DNA of 64,000 nucleotides from Chloroflexota bacterium (GCA_029782225.1 JAKOVF010000361.1:17194-81193), one strand, 5' to 3'. Positions 16,979 through 26,123 are shown, counted from the first letter of the stretch. Notes: generated from the letters alone by a model not told the origin. Program-made: numbers and translations.

Positions 16979-17677
16979 ATGCCTCAAACGCCACACATCG
17001 AAAAACATTTTACAGGTTCCGAAGCCGTGAGAGACATCGTAATTGGAATGTCTGATGGGCTGACGGTACCCTTTGCACTCGCAGCGGGACTCTCCGGGAT
17101 TGCCAATTCGACCGCCATCGTCATCACCGGAGGGCTGGCTGAGATCGCGGCCGGGTCCATCGCCATGGGGTTGGGCGGCTACCTCGCAGCCAGAAGCGAT
17201 GTTGAGCACTACGCCAGCGAACGGGAGACCGAACGGCGCGAGGTGGAAACAATCCCTGCCAAAGAAAAAGAGGAGGTGGAACAACTGCTATTAGCTTATG
17301 GTCTCGAAAAAGAGCAGAGCATCCTTGTAACCGATGCTTTGAGTCAACGTCCCGAGGCATGGATTGATTTCATGATGCGCTTCGAGTTGGGGCTCGAAAA
17401 ACCGGATCCGAAACGGGCATTGACGAGCGCTCTGACGATTGGCTCATCCTACATTGCAGGCGGGTTGATTCCGCTGGCCCCGTACATCCTGATTCACACA
17501 GCAGGGACTGCCCTCGGGTTCTCGGTCGTTTTCACTCTCGTGGCTCTGTTGATCTTTGGGTACGTTAAAGGTCGTTTCACCGGGGCGCGTCCCCTTCGCA
17601 GTGCACTTCAAACCGCGCTGATCGGCGGACTCGCCGCAGCCGCGGCCTTTGGCCTGGCCAAATTGATTTCGAGGTGA
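16979..17677 (+). CDS. VIT1/CCC1 family transporter
   Basis: 232 residues from ATG 16979 (GGAGAG upstream; ATG 16967 and TTG 16961 are less likely). Five membrane helices in two groups, separated by a charged cytoplasmic segment (about 75-150) with ETERREVETIP-like metal-binding Glu residues. The first helix carries SDGLTVPFALAAGLSG, the VIT1/CCC1 signature. The family exports Fe2+/Mn2+ or moves them into vacuoles in eukaryotes. The RNB ribonuclease start overlaps or follows closely. Confidence 0.9.
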   Translation: MPQTPHIEKHFTGSEAVRDIVIGMSDGLTVPFALAAGLSGIANSTAIVITGGLAEIAAGSIAMGLGGYLAARSDVEHYASERETERREVETIPAKEKEEVEQLLLAYGLEKEQSILVTDALSQRPEAWIDFMMRFELGLEKPDPKRALTSALTIGSSYIAGGLIPLAPYILIHTAGTALGFSVVFTLVALLIFGYVKGRFTGARPLRSALQTALIGGLAAAAAFGLAKLISR

Positions 17678-17685
17678 GAGATCCT

Positions 17686-19191
17686 GTGAATACAAATGAA
17701 AAACATCATCGCGCGATTCTACAGAGCATTGCCCACAGGGCGATGCTGGAGCGGGGCTTGCTCCCTGATTTTTCCAGTGAGGCACTTGCTGAGCTTGCGC
17801 GGCTTCAGATACCAGCAGTAACGGAGAATTCGTCAGCCGAAGGTTCCCCTGGGATTCGAGATTTGAGGAATCTTCTCTGGGCTTCCATCGACAACGATGA
17901 CTCGCGTGACCTCGATCAGCTTACCGTTGCCGAGGCAATACCCCCGGATAGGGTGAAGATTCTCGTTGCCATTGCAGATGTGGACTCTTCCATTCCAGAT
18001 GGATCAGCGATTGATCAACACGCGCGCACTAACACCACATCGGTCTACACCGCCGCTGAGATATTTCCGATGCTTCCTGAAAAGGTTTCCACCGACATTA
18101 CATCCCTGAATTTCAATGAGGATCGCCTTGCCATCGTTGTTGAAATGGTGATCGGTCCCGATGGATCGCTGGAAGATTCAAAAATCTACAGAGCCTGGGT
18201 ACACAATTATGCAAAACTTGCCTACAACAGCGTGGCGGCATGGCTGGATAATAAAGGGCCCATTCCAGCAGCAATCAATGCCGTGAAAGGACTGGCTGAA
18301 AACCTGCAACTGCAGGACCGAACGGCGCAGAGCATGAAAAATTTGCGGCATGTTCATGGAGCGCTGAGCCTGGAGACCATTGAAGCTAAACCGGTATTCG
18401 ACGGCGATCAAATTCAGTCTCTCGAAATAGAGGAAAAGAATCGCGCCAAGGAGATCATTGAAGACTTCATGATCGCGGCGAACGGCGTGACCGCGCGCTA
18501 TCTCTCGGCCATGAAGTTTCCCTCGATCCGCCGCGTGGTGCGAACGCCCAAACGCTGGGATCGGATTGTTGAAATTGCCGGGGAACACAAGTTCGGGCTT
18601 CCTCAGGTCCCGGATTCAAAAGCTTTGGAGGAGTTTCTGGTCCGGGAAAAAGCCGCAGATCCGCTTCGATTCCCCGACCTTTCCCTGGCGGTGATCAAGC
18701 TTCTGGGAAACGGCGAATATATTGCCGAACTTCCTGAAGAGAACGTTTCCGGCCACTTTGGCCTGGCAGTCAAGGATTATGCTCACTCTACTGCTCCCAA
18801 TCGCCGCTATCCTGATTTGCTTACTCAACGCTTGTTGAAAGCAGCCCTGGAGGAGAAAGCCGCGCCTTACACCAAGGATGACCTGGATGTTCTGGCGACC
18901 CATTGCACCGAAGCAGAGGACGCAGCAAACAAAGTCGAACGGCAGGTTGGGAAATCTGCCGCGGCGCTCCTCCTCGAATCAAGGATTGGAGAGCAGTTTG
19001 ACTCGATTGTCACAGGCGCTTCCGAGAAAGGAACGTGGGTCCGTTTGCTTACAGTGCCAGTTGAAGGCAAGCTTGTACGTGGATTCGAAGGCCTGGATGT
19101 CGGTGAACGGGTCCGGGTGCAGTTGATCGATACAAATGTCGAACAGGGATATATCGACTTCAAGAAAGTCGGTTCTTCCAGCCATGGATAA
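17686..19191 (+). CDS. RNB domain (RNase II/R family) ribonuclease
   Basis: 501 residues. GAGG at 17671-17674 favours GTG 17686 over GTG 17674. The RNB catalytic site IDNDDSRDLDQ is at about 65-75, with the Asp cluster that binds Mg2+. YAHSTAPNRRYPDLLTQR at about 365 is the conserved RNA-binding segment. A short S1-like beta domain ends the protein. It lacks the N-terminal cold-shock domains of RNase R, as in a shorter bacterial/archaeal group. It probably degrades RNA 3' to 5'. Confidence 0.92.
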   Translation: MNTNEKHHRAILQSIAHRAMLERGLLPDFSSEALAELARLQIPAVTENSSAEGSPGIRDLRNLLWASIDNDDSRDLDQLTVAEAIPPDRVKILVAIADVDSSIPDGSAIDQHARTNTTSVYTAAEIFPMLPEKVSTDITSLNFNEDRLAIVVEMVIGPDGSLEDSKIYRAWVHNYAKLAYNSVAAWLDNKGPIPAAINAVKGLAENLQLQDRTAQSMKNLRHVHGALSLETIEAKPVFDGDQIQSLEIEEKNRAKEIIEDFMIAANGVTARYLSAMKFPSIRRVVRTPKRWDRIVEIAGEHKFGLPQVPDSKALEEFLVREKAADPLRFPDLSLAVIKLLGNGEYIAELPEENVSGHFGLAVKDYAHSTAPNRRYPDLLTQRLLKAALEEKAAPYTKDDLDVLATHCTEAEDAANKVERQVGKSAAALLLESRIGEQFDSIVTGASEKGTWVRLLTVPVEGKLVRGFEGLDVGERVRVQLIDTNVEQGYIDFKKVGSSSHG

Positions 19192-19201
19192 GGAGAGTCT
19201 T

Positions 19202-19606
19202 ATGAAAAAGCAAATTGGTTTGTGGGTTGACCATCGGGAAGCGATTATCATAATTCTCACGGACAGTGGTGAAGAATTCAAGCATATCACCTCAGATAAC
19301 GGAAAACATATCCGATATTCTGGTAGTTCCCATTCCAAAACCCCCGAAGGATCAAAAGAGGTGACCTCAGAAGACCAGAGAGACCGGAAATTTGGCAATA
19401 GTCTCAACAAGTTTTACGATGAGATTATCTCAAATATCCGCGATGCAGACTCCATCCAGATATTTGGTCCGGGGGAGGCAAAAGGTGAACTGGAGAAACG
19501 TATCGAACGCGAAGGCCTCAAAGCGCACGTCCTTGCCATTGAAACGGCGGACAAAATGACTGATCGCCAGATTTCGGCAAAAGTCCAAGAACGTTTTTTG
19601 GCTTAG
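19202..19606 (+). CDS. hypothetical protein, possibly release-factor-domain-like
   Basis: 134 residues, AAGGAGAG at 19189-19196. It opens GLWVDHREAIIIILTDSGEE and ends with IQIFGPGEAKGELEKRI and ADKMTDRQISAKV. This layout recalls eRF1/Pelota domain-3-like small proteins (baeRF/Dom34-like groups), in which FGPGEAK-type segments are conserved. The resemblance is from memory and weak. It follows the RNB ribonuclease by 10 bp, so an RNA- or ribosome-related role is plausible. Confidence 0.6.
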   Translation: MKKQIGLWVDHREAIIIILTDSGEEFKHITSDNGKHIRYSGSSHSKTPEGSKEVTSEDQRDRKFGNSLNKFYDEIISNIRDADSIQIFGPGEAKGELEKRIEREGLKAHVLAIETADKMTDRQISAKVQERFLA

Positions 19607-19680
19607 GTACCCACAGAGAATTCAGTTGTGGTCATCGGCCGCCATTCCTGCTGGTACCCTGGGCGAAAGGTTGGCGAGGA

Positions 19681-19720
19681 AAGCAGAAGCGGCAGAGATT
19701 TATATCTGCCGCTTCTGCTT
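19681..19720. terminator. bidirectional terminator hairpin
   Basis: Perfect 16 bp stem AAGCAGAAGCGGCAGA (19681-19696) with TCTGCCGCTTCTGCTT (19705-19720), loop GATTTATA. T-rich bases follow on both strands. It ends the plus-strand 19202 gene and also lies downstream of the minus-strand coding-tail remnant at 19783-19866. Confidence 0.85.
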
Positions 19721-19782
19721 TCACCTAATCAGCCAACCAGCTTTTGAGGGATTGTCTGATAAGTGATACATCTGAACACTGA

Positions 19783-19866
19783 CGTGCGGCCTACGCGCTT
19801 GCGAAATTCATACCCATATATATGATATTTACAACTCTGGACAGATCCGGTTGCGGTTGAAAGGGG
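19783..19866 (-). repeat. degenerate coding-tail repeat, copy A
   Basis: On the minus strand this segment reads through without a stop and encodes GSVQ...YGYEFRKRVGRT, matching copies at 26172-26262 and 38849-38942. The terminator 19681-19720 lies about 60 bp downstream on the same strand. It occupies most of the 19721-19888 gap. Confidence 0.7.
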
Positions 19867-19888
19867 AAGAAGACAGCACCATCAATAC

Positions 19889-20386
19889 CTACAATACCCA
19901 GCCCACCAACGGCCCGAAAAGGAAAAGACCGATGCCAAACGCAGTATGATTCATCAAACTACGAAGTCTTGCGTGCGTAGGATTTGACATCTTTGATGCA
20001 GCGAATCCGAGTCCAAATGACGGTTGCATGATGAAGAATGGTGCCAGGACCGTGACGACGCCGAACACGAGTGCGGGAATCAGTGTTGGATGCTGAAGCC
20101 AGTTGTTGCCTGCGAGTGCAGCGAAAGCGATGGCAAACGTAATACCGATCATGTAGTGTGCGATCCATCCTACCGTGCATTCCCGACTTTTTTGCGGAAC
20201 GGATGCAATATTCGAATGTCTAAAGCTTCCTTCCGGCATATATCGAAGCCAGCGCCCAACCAGACAAAAGTTGGGCGCTGCAATGTTAAAGGCAAGTTTG
20301 AGAAACAGCGCCCACAGATCTGTGGTGAGAGTTGCACCAAGCCCAATGGAGATCACCCTAATGAAGGAGAGAGCCTGATTACTCAT
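19889..20386 (-). CDS. DUF2938 family membrane protein
   Basis: 165 residues with four membrane helices. Key family features are the start IGLGATLTTDLWALFLKLAF, the CLVGRWLRYMPEG and FRH segments, and VLAPFFIMQPSFGLGFAASK. DUF2938 proteins are of unknown function. The gene overlaps the start side of its upstream neighbour (20379), so it ends a minus-strand unit 23121 to 19889. The next feature downstream is a repeat remnant and terminator. Confidence 0.88.
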   Translation of the reverse strand: MSNQALSFIRVISIGLGATLTTDLWALFLKLAFNIAAPNFCLVGRWLRYMPEGSFRHSNIASVPQKSRECTVGWIAHYMIGITFAIAFAALAGNNWLQHPTLIPALVFGVVTVLAPFFIMQPSFGLGFAASKMSNPTHARLRSLMNHTAFGIGLFLFGPLVGWVL

Positions 20387-20663
20387 GAGTCACCTGTTTA
20401 TCAGCTGACGTATCATTCGGGCTGGGTTCAACGGAATTCAACGAAAGTAACGGCATTCCCAGGTCGCGTACCTTCTTCAATATTCCATGCAAAGCAGCCT
20501 GGTCGATCACTGTGCCGGTCAAGAGTGTATTGCCGTTACCATCCAACTTGATCGTCAATCCCTCAAACCAATCCATTCGCTGGCGACCCAGATGACCCTT
20601 GAGTTTGATCTCATAGACCATCGGTTGATCTGCATCACTTTCCGGGGTGCGTTTGCTTGACAT
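20379..20663 (-). CDS. small conserved hypothetical protein
   Basis: 94 residues from ATG 20663; a longer frame from 20717 would run deep into the dehydrogenase gene. The core [19 protein letters not shown] then [19 protein letters not shown] is a beta-rich domain seen next to or fused with regulators and dehydrogenases in Chloroflexi and Actinobacteria, function unknown. The gene overlaps the upstream dehydrogenase by about 29 bp and the downstream DUF2938 gene by 8 bp, so all three are co-translated. Confidence 0.72.
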   Translation of the reverse strand: MSSKRTPESDADQPMVYEIKLKGHLGRQRMDWFEGLTIKLDGNGNTLLTGTVIDQAALHGILKKVRDLGMPLLSLNSVEPSPNDTSADKQVTHE

Positions 20664-21579
20664 TCTTTTGTTCCAAGGAGATAACGACATTGCCCTTTTT
20701 GCGTCCTGTGTCAACATACCGGTGCGCTTCGACCATATCCTCCAGTGGATAGCATCGGTCGATGACTACTTTGAGCTTGCCTGCCTCGATTAGTTCTTTA
20801 ATGGCAACCAAATTATCCATGCCTTCTTTCGTACTGAGCTTGGCCATTGACACGTAGGTTCCGTCCGCCTTGAGAATTTTCGAGTATTGTGATTTCGGAA
20901 ATTTCGCCAGCGTATCAAAGATGACATCATATCGCTCTTCTCTTGATGAAAAATCCTCTTTTGTGTAATCGATAACGTGATCGGCACCCAGAGATTTCAC
21001 CATCTTGATATTGGATGTACTGCAAACCCCGGTCACTTCTGCGCCGAAATATTTTGCCAACTGGACGGCATAGGTACCAACACTTCCTGAAGCGCCGTAG
21101 ATCAGGACTTTTTGTCCACGTTGGATATTTCCTTTTCGGAGCAGGCGCAGTGCGGTAGTTGCACCGATGGGAAGGGCTGCCGCCTCCTCATAGGTTATAT
21201 TGGCTGGTTTTATCGTCACCATCGCATTTTCAGGCAGGCATTTGTATTCGGCATAGCCGCCAAAGTTCTCTGTGAGGGTTGAAGCGAAGACCTGGTCACC
21301 GACCTTGAAGCGGGTTACGTTTTTACCAATTGCTTCCACGACACCCGCAAGCTCCATCCCGTAGATCGGTTGTCTGGGTTTTGTGAGACCTAATGTTAGT
21401 CGGGCGGGGAGCCAGAACAAGGGAGGGACAGTAAAGCTCCGCATTCTGAAATCGCCCATGGTGACAGTGGTTGCATGCACTTTGACCAAGATTTCATTGT
21501 CTTTGGGTGTCGGTTTCTCGATCTCTTTGAGTTGAAGAACTTCGGGACCACCATATTGGGTTGCTACAATTGCTTTCAT
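20635..21579 (-). CDS. NAD(P)-dependent alcohol dehydrogenase (zinc-free MDR, quinone oxidoreductase-like)
   Basis: 314 residues. GroES-like domain (about 1-120) with [20 protein letters not shown], and a Rossmann domain with the nucleotide loop [16 protein letters not shown] at about 150-165. Catalytic zinc ligands are absent, as in quinone oxidoreductase/enoyl reductase-type MDR proteins. The likely role is NADPH-dependent reduction of an enone or quinone. Strong AAAAAAGGAG site before the ATG. It lies in the minus-strand unit with DUF2306 and DUF2938 genes. Confidence 0.9.
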   Translation of the reverse strand: MKAIVATQYGGPEVLQLKEIEKPTPKDNEILVKVHATTVTMGDFRMRSFTVPPLFWLPARLTLGLTKPRQPIYGMELAGVVEAIGKNVTRFKVGDQVFASTLTENFGGYAEYKCLPENAMVTIKPANITYEEAAALPIGATTALRLLRKGNIQRGQKVLIYGASGSVGTYAVQLAKYFGAEVTGVCSTSNIKMVKSLGADHVIDYTKEDFSSREERYDVIFDTLAKFPKSQYSKILKADGTYVSMAKLSTKEGMDNLVAIKELIEAGKLKVVIDRCYPLEDMVEAHRYVDTGRKKGNVVISLEQKNVKQTHPGK

Positions 21580-21624
21580 TTAGGACTCCTTTTTTGAAAA
21601 AATAAGTGAAGTTGATATCGATAT

Positions 21625-22314
21625 TCAAACCCATGCGGTGCGGGTTTGCCTGATTGAACTCTTGCGGATGCTCCATTCAGCCACGGCAAGATTGATCACC
21701 CAGGCTGCGCCCATCAATAGAGCATTTTCAAATTCATTCAGCTTGCCAAAGAGCAGGGCTCCAGCCATGCCGGTCAGCACTTGTGTACCTGCTCCCATTC
21801 CGATGGCATAGGCACGTGTCATCCAGGCTTGGTGCTGAGCAACGTCCCGCCTCCGGATCGAGATGAATCCAAGGATGATGGACAGGATCATGCCCGATCC
21901 GAAAAAGAGGCGCAGTACGTAAAGCAGGTTGCTGGCACCCTCCGGATACGGATAAAAGAGAGTCATCCAGAGTCCTGAAAATCCAACCAATAAACCGAAT
22001 GGAAGCAGGAGCCGCCCCACCCAGCGGTGCCATTTGAGCCCGCGCTGCCAGAGGCGACTCACGAATTGGAATGCTCCCAATAAGGCGTAGACGGTGGAGC
22101 TAATAATATGAATCACAACAGGCGAAGGGGATGCAAAGAAGCGTGCATTTGCCGGGGTGATTTCTGCGCCGCTTATCAACTGGCTTAAGCGGACGGCGCC
22201 AAATGTAAGCGGAAGGATGCTGAGTAGGATCAGCCCGGCTGGCACCCACCATGGCGTTCGAGTTTTTCTTGCAGGTACATTGATTCGACCGTTATTTTGG
22301 ATAATTGCTTTCAT
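21625..22314 (-). CDS. DUF2306 family membrane protein
   Basis: 229 residues from ATG 22314 (GAAGGAG upstream). Six to seven membrane helices. HIISSTVYALLGAFQFVSRL and the following KWHRWVGRLLLPFGLLVGFSG match DUF2306, a heme-cytochrome-like four-helix membrane family of unknown role. The His residues in these segments could bind heme. The dehydrogenase gene follows in the same direction after 45 bp. Confidence 0.82.
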   Translation of the reverse strand: MKAIIQNNGRINVPARKTRTPWWVPAGLILLSILPLTFGAVRLSQLISGAEITPANARFFASPSPVVIHIISSTVYALLGAFQFVSRLWQRGLKWHRWVGRLLLPFGLLVGFSGLWMTLFYPYPEGASNLLYVLRLFFGSGMILSIILGFISIRRRDVAQHQAWMTRAYAIGMGAGTQVLTGMAGALLFGKLNEFENALLMGAAWVINLAVAEWSIRKSSIRQTRTAWV

Positions 22315-22343
22315 CTTTGTCTCCTTCAAAAGAACTTGTTTGT

Positions 22344-22383
22344 TTTCAGAGACAAGCGGTTATACAACCGCTTGTCTCTGAAA
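22344..22383. promoter_or_regulatory. 18 bp perfect palindrome, operator or hairpin
   Basis: Perfect 18 bp arms (22344-22361 and 22366-22383) around ATAC, with core ACAAGCGGTT/AACCGCTTGT. No T-run follows on the minus strand, so it is not an ordinary terminator. The core has the look of a TetR-family operator. It lies between two minus-strand genes, just upstream of the DUF2306 start site. Confidence 0.6.
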
Positions 22384-22389
22384 GAAATT

Positions 22390-23121
22390 TCAAGCAACCT
22401 TGCTCGCTTCCGGCATGCCAGTTCTCTGGTCGATCAAGGATGGCGATGTTTTCACACGGCGTTCAAAAACGAGAGTGAGTCCCAGCCATGCCATGGCAAG
22501 CCCGTTCGGTACCATCACCAGGGGCTGGTGCTCAGGGGAAACAAGGAGCGCACCAACAGGAGCCAGGGTGGCGCCAACGACAAACAAAGCACCTGCCCAG
22601 CGTGGCAGAACACCGGCGCGGAATGTGGCGAGGCCAAACAGCAAGGGTCCCAGGAGATACATGATGTCAGCTATCTTCGAAAGGGTTGGGAGAATCCCGA
22701 AGTCGATCTGGCTGGGAGCACCGCTAAAGACCCCAAGGAAACCTTCCACAAATGCCGGATACTCGGTCGCCAGACGCGGCAGGATGAATGCTTCCACGAA
22801 GGAAAAGCCGCTCACCAGCGCCATCCAGACGGTAAACAGGAGGAAGCCTGCCAAACCCAGCCAACCGGACTTTTCCGCCTGCCGGACATACAGCCCTGCC
22901 ATCCCAAATAGTCCGAAGAAACCCAGGGCAAACGCAAAAATGTGTACATTTACCCAGGTAGCGGTAGTGACGGCTTCAGGAACGTTCAGTGGATGGAACA
23001 TCCCGATAACGATGAAACATAGCCCTGCCAACACGGCAGATACACCTGCCAGCCGCATGACAGCGGATGCGGTCATCTTCGGTTTGCTCTCCTTGATTGA
23101 GATCTTTCCTTTAGTGTTCAT
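22390..23121 (-). CDS. hypothetical multi-pass membrane protein
   Basis: 243 residues from ATG 23121, with AAAAGGAG upstream. About seven membrane helices, evenly spaced after residue 18. No family recognised beyond general membrane character; GLYVRQAEKSGWLGL and IDFGILPTLSKIADIMYLLG are the most distinctive segments. It is first in the minus-strand unit and its promoter region carries the MalT-box-like repeats, so it is probably controlled by the adjacent MalT-type regulator. Confidence 0.8.
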   Translation of the reverse strand: MNTKGKISIKESKPKMTASAVMRLAGVSAVLAGLCFIVIGMFHPLNVPEAVTTATWVNVHIFAFALGFFGLFGMAGLYVRQAEKSGWLGLAGFLLFTVWMALVSGFSFVEAFILPRLATEYPAFVEGFLGVFSGAPSQIDFGILPTLSKIADIMYLLGPLLFGLATFRAGVLPRWAGALFVVGATLAPVGALLVSPEHQPLVMVPNGLAMAWLGLTLVFERRVKTSPSLIDQRTGMPEASKVA

Positions 23122-23184
23122 TTGTTTGTCTCCTTTTGAACCTGTAAAATCGGCGTCGCCGCCTGTTTGGATCCGATTGAAGAC

Positions 23185-23242
23185 AATATACAAATTAATG
23201 TGGGGAGATGTCGTCCCCACATGTGGGGATTTGGTGTGGGGA
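23185..23242 (-). promoter_or_regulatory. promoter with MalT-box-like repeats
   Basis: TGTGGGGA occurs at 23199-23206, 23222-23229 and 23235-23242, with an inverted TCCCCACA at 23214-23221 that forms a perfect 16 bp palindrome with the second copy. A minus-strand -10 candidate TATATT lies at 23185-23190. The E. coli MalT box is GGGGA(T/G)GAGG, which these partly match. The regulator gene is the next gene upstream on the same strand. Confidence 0.6.
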
Positions 23243-23251
23243 GAATCGAAA

Positions 23252-23271
23252 AGCCCCGCTTCCGGCGGGGT
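23252..23271 (-). terminator. terminator of the MalT-type regulator gene
   Basis: Stem CCCCGC/GCGGGG with AA/TT extension, loop CGGAA on the minus strand, followed there by CTTTTC. It lies 22 bp after the regulator's stop codon and upstream of the MalT-box-like repeats, separating the two transcripts. Confidence 0.75.
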
Positions 23272-23293
23272 TTGGGATTTTGTGATTTCAGAC

Positions 23294-26020
23294 TTAGATC
23301 AAGCCAAGCTCAATCGCCCGCTTGACGGCCCCCCGACGACTATTCACATTGAGTTTGCTATAAATGCTCTTGGTATGAGTCCGAACCGTGCTCAAAGCGA
23401 TGACAAGCTCCTGAGCGATCTCGGGACCTGACAACTCGGTTTTGAAGAGGCGGAGGATGTCCAATTCACGCTGGCTGAGCGGCTCGATCAGGGACGATGA
23501 AGCTGGGGCGGCGGAAGGAAGCGTTCCCTCCCCGATTTCTTTTCGCTCCGCCTCACATGCAGATAACAGCTTGGCTGTATAGTTTGGCAAGAATCCACGC
23601 TTGGCAATTTCATGAATTAGTTCTGCCATGCTCGAGCCTTCTGCCAGGAATATCCGCATATAGCCTTCTGGCTCAGCCAACTTCAGAGCGCGCTCCAGCG
23701 ATGGGAGAGCAGCAGGGATATCCTCATGCATCTGGTGGGCGAGCGCCTGCAAGACCAGGATTTCGACCAAGCTTCCGATCCTGCCGCCTTCTTCTGCTGC
23801 TTTCAAGAGCCGCTCTAGTAATCCTATCGCGTCATGAAGCATACTGATTGAATGGTCACTCTGACATTGAGACAACAAAGTCCTGGCGAACGTGATTAGC
23901 TCGAACTCCCGGAGGTAGTTGGGCTTTTCCTCAATGGACAACTTCTTTTCACGCGCCCAGGCAAGAGCCTTCTCCAACTCACCTTGCTGGACCCATACTC
24001 GCGCCTTCAACGCTGGTATTGGGCGGACGTTGGGGGAAAAGTCGCCCATGTATAGGATTTCTGCCTCATCGAGCAAGTCGAGCGCGCCTTCCAGATCTCC
24101 CTGTGCTTCAAGTATTCGCGCCATTGCAACGCGCCAGCGATATGGATTCTTCGGTAATCCGTTGAGTTCACCAAGCTCCTTGCTTTTCAAAAGGTGTTGC
24201 TCAGCGGTATTCACCTCATTACGTTCATAGTAAAGCTCGCTCATTCCTACATGCATGTCTGCCGCGCCGCGTAAGGCTGGCGCACCCTGCTTTGTCGCAA
24301 GCTGCAACCCGCGCTCATAAATGCTCATTGCCTCGCGCAAACGACCCTGTGCAATCCGTATATCCGCCAGCGTGACGGAGCCGCCGATCACATCTGAGAT
24401 GAACTCAACTCTTTGCAAGTGTGCCATACCATTACTAAACATCTGGTATGCTGTTTCGAGATCACCGCTTGTCCAGGCTGCAAGCCCTAACAGCGACGAT
24501 GCAGCTCCGCGGGGGAAATCGTCATCCTGATCGGCGAGTTCAAGCACTATGCGTGCATGTTTCATGGCATTCACCACATCGCCTTGAGCCAGGGCAATTG
24601 CAGCATGGTACATGGCAACCGAGCTAGGCAGTCGCTGAAACTCCTCTTCATCCACATAAACAGGTTGTCTCCGAATGTCTTCAGGGGTAGCCAGCCACTG
24701 TTCGACATCCCGCAGGCGTGCCTCAACACCATCAAACTGACCATTCTGCAATAGCGTGCCGATATAGTGAACGTTCAGCACCGGATGATACTGAAACAGT
24801 TCGTCGGGAAGCGCCTTAAGCCAACTCAGCAATACGGGCTCCTGCCTGCTCTGGCGCATGGATGGCAGAACTCTTTCGATCAACCCTGATGCACGCTCAA
24901 AGTCCGCTCCAACCAGTGCGTGACGGATCGCATCAGCTGTTAAGTTATTTTGCTCATACCACTCACTCGCCCGCCGATGCAAAGCAGGGACCTGATCGGG
25001 CTGCTCTGCCGTTAGGTGCATACGAAGGACATCACCAAAAAGATGGTGGTAGCGATACCAGTCACGCTTGTCATCGAGTGGGATGAGAAACAAATTACCC
25101 CGCTGCAGGCCTTCCAATTTCGTTCTACTTCCCAATTGGGAAGTAACGGCGTCGCAGAGCGGACCGTTTAAGCGGTCGAGGATGGATGTTTGCAGCAGGA
25201 AGTCTCGAATCGGTTCGGGCTGACGCTGTAATACCTCTTCGACGAGATAGTCCACGATATAGCGGTGATCTCCAGCAAAAGCCTGGATGAATGCATGGAC
25301 ATCCTGTTGTCCCTTCATCGAAAGCGCCGCGAGTTGCAGACCGGCGATCCAGCCCTCGGTGCGGTCTTCCAGTGCAGCTACATCTTCCACCGAGAGGCTA
25401 AGCCCCATCATCTGATTGAGAAATTCCGCAGCTTCGGCCGGGGTAAAGCGCAAATCCGCGGCGCGGATCTCGGTCAATTGATTTCGGACACGTAGCCGGG
25501 GAATCGGCAGAGTCGGGTCCTCACGGGTGGTGATGACCAGGTGCAATTGGGGAGGCAGATGTTCGATCAAAAAAGTGAGCGTATCATCAATTGATTTAGC
25601 ATCAGTGAGGTGGTAGTCATCAAGAACAAGGATGAAATCATTTGGAATGGTGGTGATCTCGTTGAGCAGGGCTGTCACAATTGATTCTGTGGGCGGTGCC
25701 TGGGGAGATTGGAGGGCATCCAGTATCTCCGCCCCTAGATTTGGCGAAATTGTCCGCAGTGCACCGATGAGGTAGATCAGAAAGCGCGCAGGATTATTGT
25801 CGTTTTCATCCAGCGATAGCCAGGCGGTTGGTCGTCCGCAACTCATGATCCATTCGCTGATCAATGTGCTTTTCCCAAAGCCAGCAGGGGCAGAGATCAG
25901 GGTTAATTTCCGCCCCGTAGTCAAGCCGTCAGTAAGCTGCTTGATTAGTCGAGGACGGGTTACTACTTTGGATGGAAGTGTTGGGATGTAGAGCTTTGTA
26001 GCTAGAATTGGGATAGCCAT
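23294..26020 (-). CDS. MalT-type LuxR family transcriptional regulator
   Basis: 908 residues from ATG 26020 (the MAIPILATKLYIP start is the family's usual opening; ATG 26038 is an alternative). The STAND ATPase part has Walker A SAPAGFGKST at about 43-52. TPR-like repeats follow between about 420 and 820. The C-terminal HTH (about 845-905) contains LSQRELDILRLF and STVRTHTKSIYSKL. Such regulators bind an inducer plus ATP and activate promoters. A TATAAT lies six bases before ATG 26020, so it may be leaderless. Confidence 0.92.
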   Translation of the reverse strand: MAIPILATKLYIPTLPSKVVTRPRLIKQLTDGLTTGRKLTLISAPAGFGKSTLISEWIMSCGRPTAWLSLDENDNNPARFLIYLIGALRTISPNLGAEILDALQSPQAPPTESIVTALLNEITTIPNDFILVLDDYHLTDAKSIDDTLTFLIEHLPPQLHLVITTREDPTLPIPRLRVRNQLTEIRAADLRFTPAEAAEFLNQMMGLSLSVEDVAALEDRTEGWIAGLQLAALSMKGQQDVHAFIQAFAGDHRYIVDYLVEEVLQRQPEPIRDFLLQTSILDRLNGPLCDAVTSQLGSRTKLEGLQRGNLFLIPLDDKRDWYRYHHLFGDVLRMHLTAEQPDQVPALHRRASEWYEQNNLTADAIRHALVGADFERASGLIERVLPSMRQSRQEPVLLSWLKALPDELFQYHPVLNVHYIGTLLQNGQFDGVEARLRDVEQWLATPEDIRRQPVYVDEEEFQRLPSSVAMYHAAIALAQGDVVNAMKHARIVLELADQDDDFPRGAASSLLGLAAWTSGDLETAYQMFSNGMAHLQRVEFISDVIGGSVTLADIRIAQGRLREAMSIYERGLQLATKQGAPALRGAADMHVGMSELYYERNEVNTAEQHLLKSKELGELNGLPKNPYRWRVAMARILEAQGDLEGALDLLDEAEILYMGDFSPNVRPIPALKARVWVQQGELEKALAWAREKKLSIEEKPNYLREFELITFARTLLSQCQSDHSISMLHDAIGLLERLLKAAEEGGRIGSLVEILVLQALAHQMHEDIPAALPSLERALKLAEPEGYMRIFLAEGSSMAELIHEIAKRGFLPNYTAKLLSACEAERKEIGEGTLPSAAPASSSLIEPLSQRELDILRLFKTELSGPEIAQELVIALSTVRTHTKSIYSKLNVNSRRGAVKRAIELGLI

Positions 26021-26123
26021 AAATGGATTATATAACATCTACTGAAACATCCAGTATGACATCAGTTTTGTAACCCATAAGAGCAGGCCGAATTCCCTTG
26101 TCCCGCCTTGGTAATACATAGAA

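Noticed and set aside
22297..23431. Long plus-strand frames (204 and 343 codons) opposite the minus-strand membrane protein gene
   Set aside because: They are antisense shadows. The minus-strand frame has ribosome sites and a membrane-protein pattern; the plus frames are Arg/Lys/Pro-rich without domain logic.
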